33,432 bases of DNA, taken from Pleurotus ostreatus/Saccharomyces cerevisiae fusant (taxonomy: Eukaryota > Opisthokonta). The position numbers and the translations under genes were made by a program. Each line of letters starts with the position of its first letter. Positions within the stretch are counted from its first letter, which is position 1. Shown here piece after piece: positions 20,680 to 30,512 of this stretch. Where the stretch lies: the NCBI GenBank assembly GCA_024196135.1, contig JAMQCK010000257.1, positions 1 to 33,432 of the forward strand. Reading direction: 5' to 3'. The notes under the pieces were generated by a model, which saw only the letters and a program-made list of their open reading frames with translations, had not been told where the DNA came from and made no database searches.

Positions 20680-22512
20680 ATGAATCGAATTACGAGACGA
20701 ATGACGGCTAGTAAGCTTCTGCCTATCATTCGGTATGGCAAGCAGTTTCTGATTGCACCGTCTTCAGTGCTTTTCCCTCGCGGTGATCGCGTGGACATGG
20801 ATGACCATCAGAATACGGGAAGAAATCACGAAATAGCTCAAGGTATGTGTAATAGGGCCACACTGACCTTGATTTTGGCGCATTTCTGACGTGCCGCGAA
20901 TGGTTTTGCAGAAAGTCACGCTCGTGGCACGACGACGACTGATCCAGACGATGACCAGGCTCCCACGTCTTCGACCAACACTGCCCGCGCTGCCGGTCAG
21001 CGGGGCTATAACGGCACCATTCACGCCTTTTCCTCACGTCTATCGCGGCTCCTTCATCCGCGCCGGCAAGGCAGCATTGTCCGCGAGCTCCGCGTGCTGG
21101 TACAAACCCAGCGCGAGCAGGCCAACGACTTGCGCGGCCTTGCGCGCAACTCTGATCAGCTGGCATCCCTGTGCGTCCTGCAAGGGATGCCAACAGCACC
21201 TCTTCCACCGCGGGCAGGGTCACCAATCTGGACGTTCGAGCGCCTAGGGGATATGTGGCCAGACCTTGCCAGGCAATTTTGGGAAAGTCGTCTCACTTCT
21301 GGGGAAGGATCTCTGGCGAAGACGATACGCTCGTCGCTACGCGCGAGGCACGGCAGCTTTGCGAGCAACTCGAGCGACGATGCGATCGCGCCTTCGGCAC
21401 CAGCCGCGTTTGCAGCCGCTTTTGGTTCCTCGGGGCATAACATGCGCGGGTCGCGCGTCTCCGCTCCGGCAGTACTGGGTCAAGCCAATGCGGAGACTTC
21501 TCCGGCTGCGCCTCACGATTTGAGAGACGGAGATGAAGACTCGAACGAGTCCTCCTTCTATACGCCTAGGCAATCCTTTTCACAGGACCTAGACGAAGCC
21601 TCCGGCGATGAATCTACGGAAGGCCTTTCCTCAGCGCCTGACGCGCATGGCGCCGTCGCGACTCCGACGACCGACGACAATATACACGTTCGCCTCTATA
21701 GGGAGTACGTTGTCGATGAGGCCTTACCTGGCCTCAGACTGCGTATATGTGTCGGCCCTCGCCACTCACTGGGGGACAAATCCAAGCCATTCTACGACGG
21801 ACTTCCAGAAATACTTTCCCTCTGTCGGCGAAAGCGTCATGATCTAACCCAGCTGCATATCACCATTGAGCATGCTCGTGTCATCAGCCAGCGCGGCGGT
21901 GCCAGTGGGTCTGGCGTTGACGCTCTCGTCACGATTCTGAAGAGCATCGAAGACTATCTGCCGTATATTTTGGCGCTGCAGGTGAAATACGCGTGTGAAC
22001 GCCGGCACGAGGAGAGGCCCAGCAGGCTTGCATCGCAGAGACTTGCCAGGGCGTTCATCAAACTGGATCGACTCAGGATAGAAGGCAATGCGTCATGCAT
22101 GTGTCTCGTACTATTCCCGCTGAGTCGACTTCGGCATTTGGAGATCGCGACAGACATATCGGACGGAGATCTGGAGGCGGTTCTACGCTCTTGCAAGGTT
22201 CTCGACTTTCTCAGTGTACGTTCGGGAGGCTCGGCCTCTGATGAGCTTCAGGACGGACGCGGACAATCCACCGGTAGTGACCAAGCCGTGGCCTATCCGT
22301 CTGTCATGCACTTTGAGGGTGACCATTTTGGTCTGGACCTTCTGCGTTCCATCCCCGCCCAAGTTGATCTTCGCCTATCTGTCACGAGGGGCTGCCCAAG
22401 TATCTCGGACATCGAGCAAATCATTGCGAATCGCAACGAGCTTGTACGGAATAGGCCTCGTGGTATATCTCATGGCTGGCTATTCCGTGTACTGCAGCAG
22501 GATAGCTTGTAG
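20680..22512 (+). CDS. A1: LRR-like protein of the A/B cluster, function unknown
   Basis: Spliced as 20680-20710, 20768-20842 and 20912-22512, giving 568 residues. The same three-exon plan with the same phases fits A2, which supports both. N-terminal half: a basic start (MNRITRRMTA), a Thr/Asp/Ser-rich segment, a helical or coiled region (RQGSIVRELRVLVQTQREQA), WTFERLGDMWPDLARQFWES and a long low-complexity Ser/Ala/Asp linker up to FYTPRQSFS. C-terminal half: repeating beta/alpha units of LRR-like pattern (DLTQLHITIEHARV, LDRLRIEGN, LRHLEIATDISDGDLEAVLRSCKVLDFLSV, VMHFEGDHFGLDLLRSI, VDLRLSVTRGCPSI). No F-box was found. It faces F-box gene B1 with 100 bases between stop codons. The LRR-like fold suggests protein binding. 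Confidence 0.78.
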
Positions 22513-22612
22513 GCGCATAAAGTGATGTTTGAACAGGAAAGTATGGAGGTGCCAAATCCAGCGACGGTCCTGAAGGTCTGAGCTGTGATTGCTTATTATA
22601 GTATTGTATTTA

Positions 22613-24134
22613 TCATGTACTGAATTCGTGATACGCATTTTCTGCATCGTCGTAGTCCTCTGTAAAACACCGCACACTGCTAGGAACGAATGATGTTATG
22701 TCCACCGGGTCTTCAGAACCTATGCCTGGATCATAACGCAGTATCTGCAGGTATTGCATAGCAGGACTTCGGAGGATGAACTCGGGAAGGTCCATGGGCG
22801 GTTCAAAGACGGTTAGCATTCGAAGGTGCGCTGCAGACCGATCCAGCATGTCTATGATGACTTTGTCGATGTACCAACGCAAATCTAAGCGATCGAGACG
22901 TGGGGCCATCAAATGGGCGAGAAACTGCGTCCAATCAAGGCGACCCGCGAGAGAGAGGATCTTGAGCTTCGGAAGCTCGAGTGCCCTACGAAGGACATAC
23001 GCTTCGGTCCGCTTGACGCCAGATGGCAACTGCGCGCTGAGGTCCAGGACCTCTAGGCCTTGACAGGAATATAGATGCGAGAAGAGCGATTGCGGATCCC
23101 TCATATAGCGAACACTAATACGAGTTAAGCGTTGGAGGGGAGCATCATCAAGCGTCGGGTACGGGGGTGTCAGGGAATCCCAGAAAGCGACGCTATCGAG
23201 GCTCTCTGATCCGTAGAATTTATGATACAGCTCTCGCACAGTAGATGCGCGACACGGGGCTCGGCTGTCCACCGATACCCGCCGTAAAGACGAGTATGCA
23301 TTCTGCGGTCTCGCAATGAGCGTCCGCAGTATATCGTATTCGCTGGCGATGTGAATGGACAACTCGGCCCATCGCTCGGAAGTATCGACGACCATGTGCA
23401 GGAAGCGGCGGAGAATTTCAGGATGACGCGTGGCGCAGTAGCCTAGACCTGAGTGAAGCCGCAGGGTCATCGGAAGGCCCGCAGAGTACTTGAGGCAGAG
23501 ACGCAGGACAACGAGATCAAATGCTCGAGGGGAAGCGAGATCGACCATCGTCCAGAGGAGCGGATTTCCTCGGGTGACGGTAGACCAGCGCGAGCATACA
23601 CGGCTGATGAGAACGGTGGTGCCTGCATAGAAGTCGATGATGGAAGGCCCAACGTGCATGAGCACGTCGCCAGGGAATCCGAATCGTGGATAAGGATCGC
23701 CGCACAACATGAAGATGCGGCATAAGATCTCGGTCGGGAGACAGTCGATGTAGCACGGTGGCTGCAGCGCATCGTCGTGTGTAAAGGGCCGTGTAGATTC
23801 TGTGCAGTCGCGGTCAGCGACGCAATAAGACTACGAGACGAGAATGTTACCTGAAAGCGATGAAGGATCCGACTCTCGACCAGCCATGCGTTGGGGAGAC
23901 TTGTCTACGTCTTAGTATCGTCAAGTTCAGTTAAATTCTGAGTGCTGAAGATGGAGCTCACCTGCGTGAGCGTGCACAACACTGCCACACTCGGGACTCG
24001 GAGGCTGAACTTGTCGACCAGCGCCGCCCGCTTATGAGACCGGTCAGAATAAGGCCATGCGCTCAGGCGACTAGCTCACCGGCGCTATCACCCTTCATCT
24101 TATGTGCAACCCTGCTATACATCCAAGCCCTCAT
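22613..24134 (-). CDS. B1: F-box protein with LRR-like C-terminal region
   Basis: Spliced as 24134-24080, 24030-23962, 23904-23851 and 23799-22613, giving 454 residues with exact frame. Three short 5' exons encode MRAWMYSRVAHKMKGDSA, then a Gly/Pro-rich piece, then DKSPQRMAGRESDPSS. The large exon has the F-box: CYIDCLPTEILCRIFMLCGDPYPRFG, later VCSRWSTVTRGNPLLW. LRR-like repeats follow (LTRISVRYMRDPQSLFSHLYSCQGLEVLDLS, LPKLKILSLAGRLDW, APRLDRLDLRWYIDK, MQYLQILRY) and the acidic end DYDDAENAYHEFST. F-box proteins link substrates to Skp1 and Cullin-1 in SCF ubiquitin ligases; the LRR-like part would choose the target, which is unknown. The same exon phases recur in B2, good evidence that the small exons are real. 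Convergent with A1. Confidence 0.82.
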
Positions 24135-24793
24135 GTTTGACTCAGCGATTTTGGACTTCAACGTCGTCCGAGAGGCTTCCGAGTGAAGGTTCGGTCTCGC
24201 TAGTAGGTCCTTGTGAGGGCTGCTCTTGGTGAGAGGAGGAGGCAAGAGACGAGTGCCTCCTCTTGCCGGGAGCTTCTTCTTTGCTTGAAGTGACGGCGGC
24301 CATTCAAGCCGTAGATGGAAATTATGGCCAAAAGGAGCTGATCTGTGAGCCTCGTGGTGTCACGCTTGCGGCTTCGGTCACAGATCACGCCGTCATTCTT
24401 GCGTCCAACCATCACCGCCTGTTACTAACTGTGTTATCATGTCCTGCGCCGCCGCTTCAGCGAACTCTATTTCATACGCCTATGGCCTTACTGTCTTGCC
24501 GGAGGACCGCTCGGACCCGGAAGACGACCGTGGGGCGACGAAAACAATGGAATTACCGAATCCCGTCTATTGTATCTCGGACGGGGCGATACATCTGGCT
24601 TTCCACCCTCTTTCGAGGCAATTTACTTTATTGTTCTTCTCCGATTACTTTTCCCGGCCAAATTTGGGCAGGTGGCTTATAAGCCTCGCTCGCTAGGATG
24701 GAACTGCAGCATCTGACGACTTTTACGCCTCGATTTCTCACACGACTGCACTTTTCCTGATCCTGCTGGACGGTGTCCTTCACGCTTAGCACG
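24135..24793. promoter_or_regulatory. divergent promoter region between B1 and A2
   Basis: 659 bases between head-to-head starts. Its right part repeats the A1 promoter block, with TTATAAGC at 24677-24684. The part at about 24285-24380 matches 28393-28480 in the next module. An open stretch from 24439 on the plus strand (MSCAAASANSISYAYG...) is not conserved and is not annotated as a gene. Confidence 0.6.
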
Positions 24794-26605
24794 ATGAATC
24801 GACTCATGAGACGAACGACTGCCAGTGAGCTTCTTCCTTTCATTCGGTATGGCAAGCAGTTCCTGACTACACCGTCTACAGTGCTCTTCCCGCCCAGTAA
24901 TCGCGCGGACACGGATGACCATCGGAATGCGAGGGGGACTCATGAAGTAGCTCAAGGTATGCGTAATAATAATGAGGTCACCCTGACCTTGATTTCGGCG
25001 CATTTCTGACGCGCCGCGAATGTTTTTGCAGAAACTCGCGCTCATGGCACGACGACGGCTGGTCCGGACGATGACCAGGCTCCCACGTCTTCGACCAACT
25101 CTGCCCGCGCTACTGGTCAGCGGGGCTATCACGGCGACATGCACGCCCTTCCCTCGCGTCTATCGCGGCTCCTTCATCCACGCCGGCAAGGCAGGTCAGC
25201 CCGCGAGCTCCGCGCGCTGGTGCAGATCCAGCGCGAGCAGGCCGACGACTTGCGTAGCCTTGCGCGTAACTCCAATCAGCTGGCGTCCTTGTGCGTTCTG
25301 CAAGGGATGCCATTAGCCCCTCTCCCACCGCGGCCAGGGTCATCGATTTGGACGTTCGAGCGCCTAGGGAATATGTGGCCAGACCTTGCCCGGCAATTTT
25401 GGGAAAGTCGTCTCCCTTCTAGGGAAGGCTCTCTCGCAGAGACGATACGCTCGTCACTTCGCGCCAGGCGCGGCAGCTTTGCGAGCAGTTCGAGCGACGA
25501 TGCGATCGCGCCTTCGGCACCAGCCGCGTCTGCAGCCGCTTTTGGTTCCTCGGGGAACAACGTGCGCGGGTCGCGCGTCTCCGCTCCGGCAGTACTGGTT
25601 CAAGCTTACGCGGAGGCTTCTCCGGCTGCGCCTCGCAACTCAGGAGACGAAGATGAAGACTCGTCCGAGTCCTTCTATACGCCTAGGCAATCCTTCTCAG
25701 ACGATCGCGACGACGCCTCTTTAAACGACGGATCCACGCGTGACTCATCGTCGGCGTCTGAGAACGAACTTGTTCATTCCCCTTTGCCATCCGCGGACAA
25801 CACCACTTTCGCGGTCGTCAACCGGATTGATGTTGCCAGTGAAGCCTTCTCGGGCGTCCGGCTGGTCATTGAAGCTGGTGAGCGACAAGCTCTGGGAGCC
25901 GCTTCCATTGCGTTCGATTACGCACTTCCTTGTCTCGTCTCTCGGCTCAAGCAAGACGGCCACGCTCTGACGCAGCTGCATATCATCCTCTATCATGCCG
26001 CCGTACGGGGCGGCAGTCACTCCGGCCAGGATGCCCTCGTCGCAATTCTCAAGAGAGCTCGGGACTATCTTCAGCGTGTGCTTTCTGTACAAGTCACCTA
26101 CGTGGAAAAGGATCAGGGTCTGACACCCGAAGCTACGCAGCTCGTGAAGCCGGCGATACAGTCTGCCTTTCGCGGGTTGCATCGCCTGAGAATTGAGGGT
26201 CGCACAGTATCCTCGCGCGTTAACCTATTTCCCCTTCACCGACTGCGTCACCTCGAGATTGCAATGAACATATCTGAAGCCGACGTGAAGAATATCATGC
26301 ATTCTTGCCCGCTGCTGGATGTGCTGTTTGTATCTTCGGCACATCCAGCACTCAGCCGTTTCCTCCATGCAGAGCGCAACTCGGAGGCACGCGAGGACCT
26401 ACCCTACCCGATGGTCCTGCGCTTGAACGGTGACCATTTCGGTCCTGATCTTTTGCAATCTATTCCTTCCTACATCGACCTCCGTCTCACTGTCTCTCCA
26501 TCGTGCCCCCATCTCGCAGAACTCAGCCACTTCCTCGATTCTCGGGAGAATGCAAGATCCCCTTTGCACGTGAATACACGAGGCGATGCGGGGCCGAGTC
26601 GGTAA
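24794..26605 (+). CDS. A2: LRR-like protein of the A/B cluster, function unknown
   Basis: Spliced as 24794-24824, 24882-24956 and 25032-26605, giving 559 residues. Exons 1 and 2 have the same lengths and phases as A1. The first half is nearly identical to A1 (SRLSRLLHPRRQG, QREQADDLRSLARNSNQLAS, DDAIAPSAPAA, GSRVSAPAVL). After FYTPRQSFS (about 25695) similarity drops sharply, and only the LRR-like framework remains (ALTQLHIILYHA, LHRLRIEGR, LRHLEIAMNISEADVKNIMHSCPLLDVLFVSS, VLRLNGDHFGPDLLQSIP, IDLRLTVSPSCPHL). It ends with TAA only 27 bases from the stop codon of convergent F-box gene B2. No F-box, signal peptide or membrane segment seen. Role unknown; protein binding is inferred from the LRR-like pattern. 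Confidence 0.78.
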
Positions 26606-26632
26606 CGAAGTACATGCAGTGGATATGATATA

Positions 26633-28228
26633 CTACGAAGACCTGTTGCCATCGTAAATAAGATCCTGATATGCATTCTCCGCCACCTCGTAGCTGTGTG
26701 TAAGAAATTGAACGCTACGGGGTAGGAAGGGCTCCAGATCGAATGGGTCTTCACCACCCGGGGCATAGCGCATTATCTGTAAGTCTTCCATCGACCTGCT
26801 TTGTAGCAGAGGCACCGTCACTTTGAGGTGGCTGAATGACGGATAGCAGACAGTAAACATTCTGATACGAGCATTAGACCTGTCCATCATGCCCACGACC
26901 GAGACGCTCATATCCCAGCGTATATCCAACCGGTCCAGACGTGGAACGAGCAGATGGTCGAGGATCTGGGTCCAGTCGAAGCGCCCTGACAGGGATAAGA
27001 TCTTCAGACGCGGTAAGCAAAGTCGCCGACTGAGATCATACACCCCTTCAACCCTACAAGTAGGCAATTCAGCCTCAATGCAGAGGACTTCCAGTTGCGG
27101 GCACGAATATAAGAGCGTGAATATCGCCTGAGGATCCCTCATGTACTGGATACTCATGCAAGTTAAGCGACCGACCGAAGCGTCGTGTAGTGTCAAGTAC
27201 GGGGGCTCGAACGAGTCCCAAAAGGTGACGCTGTGCAGGTTCTGGGAGGCGTAGAACTTGCGATATAAAGCGCGAAGAGTGGTGGCGCGACCGCTTGCCT
27301 CGTTATACACGGACGCCCGCTCGAGCGAGGAATAGCCGCCAGGCGGGGTCTCCAGGAGGACGGATAGTATATCGTCGTCGTCCTCGACGTTGATGGAGAT
27401 CTCACTCCATCTGTCCGCATTCTGAGCGACAAGGCGCAGGAAGCGCCGGTATATGGTCCGATCGTGTGGCTTTGACAAGCTCGTGGATTCGGGGAAGACG
27501 AGATGCTCGTGGAGTCGCAGAGTGATCGGAAGACCAGCTGAATACTTCAAGCAGAGGCGCAGGACGAGTATGTCCAGTGATCTCGGTAAGGAGAGGTCCA
27601 CCATAGTCCAGAGAAGTGGGTAGCCTCGCGTGACAGCGGACCAGCGCGAGCACACGTGGCCCACAGCAACGACGCTCCGGCTATAGAAGATGCGGCGGCG
27701 ATGGGAGCTCTCGATATGCATGAAGACGTCCCCCGGGTGTCCAAACCTCGGGTATGGATCGCCGCACAACATGAAGATGCGGCATAGGAGCTCGGTCGGG
27801 AGACGATCTATATAGCACGGTGGCTGCTTCGTCCTGTCGGGGGTGGAGGATGTTGTATCCTCTGTCAAGTCCGTCAGCAACACGACGCAGCCGTATGGTA
27901 TGGAACCTGGAAGTTACCTAGACGCGATGTGGGGTCCGGCTCCTGGCCGACGACGCGTTGGAGATCCTCGCCTGCGTCTGAGGATCGTCCATCTTGATTA
28001 TTCTAAGTATGGGGATCAAAGAATTGGCACTCACCTGCGTGAAATGAGCCGGGGGTATCGGGGGAGCACTGAGTAGGGGGAAGGACAGGACTAGGAGGGA
28101 GAACTGAACCACCAGCGCCGCCCGCTTATGAAGTCTGTCAAGATATGGCCAGGTGCGTGTACGAGTAGCTCACCGGCGCTGGCGTCCTTCATCTGATGTG
28201 CGATCCGGCCATACATCCAAGCTCTCAT
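26633..28228 (-). CDS. B2: F-box protein with LRR-like C-terminal region
   Basis: Spliced as 28228-28174, 28124-28035, 27971-27918 and 27861-26633, giving 475 residues. Exons 1 and 3 have the same length as in B1 (55 and 54 bases); exon 2 is 90 instead of 69, both multiples of three. Exon 1 reads MRAWMYGRIAHQMKDASA, close to B1. The F-box is in CYIDRLPTELLCRIFMLCGDPYPRFG with VCSRWSAVTRGYPLLW. LRR-like repeats follow (LTCMSIQYMRDPQAIFTLLYSCPQLEVLCIE, LPRLKILSLSGRFDW, VPRLDRLDIRWDMSV, MEDLQIMRYAPG), ending with YEVAENAYQDLIYDG. An SCF-type substrate adaptor is the family role; the target is unknown. Convergent with A2. Confidence 0.82.
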
Positions 28229-28972
28229 ATTGAGGTTGACCTATCCGCCAGTGGCTGGTGGGTGTATCTCGAACGTCACACGGCAGGAGTTTCAGGCTCG
28301 CTGTCTTGAGTAGGTCCTGAGCTTGCGCTGGATGAGAGGAGAGGTAAGGAATTGAAGGCTGTGTGCGGCACCTCGAGCTGATACTTCTTCCCTTGTCATG
28401 ACGGTAGCCATTGACGCCGTAGAAGGAAATTATTGCCTGAAGGAGTTGAACCGTGACAGCGTCGTGCCTCGAGGTGTCACGCATTCGCCGCGCCATTGTT
28501 TTTGTTTCGGACCGTCACCATCGATCCCTCCCAGATAATCAGTGCCGCGCGCAACATGACCTTTCCGAAGCACCACACTACTATGCTCAAGCTCGGACCC
28601 CAATCTTGGGCGCTCTCGCAGCCGAGCGCTCGCCGGAGTAGACGTAAAGGACCAAGCAAGTCAGAGAAGTGTGGCGAAACTGATAAGAGCTTCCAGGATA
28701 AGGGGCTCCTCGCCTTCGACCATTCACTGTCCATTGTTCCCTTTCAGCGAACTGTCACCCTGCAATTTGAATATTGAACCTTTAAAGCGCTGAGCTGACC
28801 GCGAAAGCCACCCCGACGACTGACAAATCTTACGACCGAGACGACTTCACCTTCTTCTACGACCTCACGTATATCCTCACGACTTCCATCGTGGTGATCG
28901 CGCATTGCATAGCGGACATTCAGTATGTTGAGAGCAGCCCACATATCTTCCACCCGGCTGAACATTTCGCAG
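28229..28972. promoter_or_regulatory. divergent region between B2 and A3, including the unresolved 5' end of A3
   Basis: About 740 bases. The left part matches the B1/A2 divergent region. CCTTTAAAGC at about 28779-28788 takes the place of the TTATAAGC box. An open plus-strand stretch from 28557 (MTFPKHHTTMLKLG...) and one across about 28795-28972 (DRDDFTFFYDLTYIL...) may include A3 5' exons, but neither gives a start and splice plan I trust. Confidence 0.45.
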
Positions 28973-30377
28973 TGTCATCATCTTCACTATCAAACGAACG
29001 GTCCACGACGCCGTCTGGCACGACTTCAACCTCGCGTCGATCTTCCAGTCGCTCTGGTAATTGGACTGTCTTGTCCTTGCACTACGGCCTACTGACCAAG
29101 TCTGCGACTTACTAGATGAAAGCACGCGGCCGTCCACCAAGCCCGTGTCGCAGTCCACTCAATCATCAAGAACCACGGATTACGGCACCGTAATACCGGA
29201 AGGCAGCCCAATGAGCGTCTTCTCCAGGCGTCCTGGCCCAATCCGTAGGCTCTACACATACGTCTCGCGTCTCCCATTTGGGCTATTGAGTCGCCGTGAC
29301 CCTCCCACGTCCCCAGTGACGCTTCCTCATTCGTCCTTGCCTTCCCCAGTCGACCCCGGCATTCCGAGTGTACCACCATCCCCCGTGCACCCTGTAGAGG
29401 CTTGGGCGCAAGAGGTCCATGCAGCGCTATCCCTGGCCGCTTCGAACGCTGCTTCTTCTCCGGGCCCTTCTTGCAACGCTGCGGTGCACTCGATCATTCC
29501 CTTTCCAAGGGCGGATGAGCGCTCCGAGGCCGCAGACATGTGCGGCCTGGAGGGCAACATCGACAGTCTCCTCGATAGCACGCACGCTCCGTGTGATCCC
29601 TTACACACCTTCATCTTGACCGACGAAATCACCATCTCTGAGGGTCCCTTCCCTGGCCTCAGGCTGCATGTTCACGTCGGACCAAAGCGCGGCGCCGACG
29701 CAGTACCATTCGCAGACGCGATGTCCAATTTTCTCATGCGCGGCACTGCACCAAGCTATCACACTCTGACGCAGCTCTACGTCTCGCTCGAGCATGCAAA
29801 AGTGCGCGGAGGTCGATTCATGGGCGAGGATTCTCTCGCCATCGTCCTTCGACATATGAACCACTGGCTGCGCTTGGTCCTATCGGTGCACATACATTAC
29901 CAATACCCCGACGAACTTTCGGTTTACGACCCTTCCATTCGCTACGAGCTCGTCGTCCGGGAATTGTTCTGCAGACTGCATCGCCTGAGGCTCGAAGGAA
30001 AGACGAGTGTGCGCCGTCTTAGCATCTTCCCCCTCGTGCAGATTCGGCAACTCGAGATCGCGTTCAACATCATAACCGTGGACCTCGCGTGGCTCCTGGA
30101 GCATTGCAGTGCATTGGACATCCTCTTCGTTCGCAGTAACGCCAACTCCCGTGGCTTGCGAGGCTCAATCCATGAAGAGCTTCGCGGCCTCACGCGCTTC
30201 CCTTCAGTCATACATCTTGAAGGGAACTATTTTGATGCTGAATTACTTCGCCGCATCGCCCGCGACGTAGATGTTCGCTTGACGGTGTCTCGTGCATGTC
30301 CTCGGCTTGCGGAGATACAACGCGTCTTTGAAGGTCCACAAAATCCCTGGCTTCTTCGCATAGTTGACGACATTTAG
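28973..30377 (+). CDS. A3: diverged LRR-like protein of the A/B cluster, 5' end unresolved
   Basis: Exon 28973-29056 (SSSSLSNERSTTPSGTTS) and a last exon 29116-30377 are joined by a 59-base intron with a CTGAC branch site. The first of these sits where exon 2 of A1/A2 would be and keeps the incoming phase 1, but no start codon upstream fits. The last exon has a Ser/Pro-rich basic segment (FSRRPGPIRRLYTYVSRLPF) unlike A1/A2. The same LRR-like half follows: FPGLRLHVHVGPKR, LTQLYVSLEHAKVRGG, LHRLRLEGK, IRQLEIAFNIITVDLAWLLEHCSALDILFVRS, VIHLEGNYFDAELLRRIA, VDVRLTVSRACPRL. Stop TAG at 30375-30377. About 450 residues seen. Convergent with B3, 135 bases between stop codons. Possibly a pseudogene at its 5' end, but the long last exon is intact. 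Confidence 0.65.
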
Positions 30378-30512
30378 GAGTATGGTGTTGCGCCCTACGT
30401 ACCAGTACACACCTCGTGTATAGATATTCCTCTACCGAGTCTATCGAGTCTGAACGCACGTTGCTCGTTGTCAAATGAGCGTGTACAAGCCATTATTACG
30501 ATCATCATATAC

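Noticed and set aside
20574..20712. Upstream start for A1 (MELQHLTTLTTRYL...)
   Set aside because: The same ATG in A2 meets a stop after about 20 codons, and the frame does not continue into exon 2; the start at 20680/24794 works in both copies.
24063..24245. Longer start for B1 at 24245 in frame with MRAWMY
   Set aside because: The matching position of B2 has an in-frame TAG just before MRAWMY, so the conserved start at 24134/28228 is preferred.
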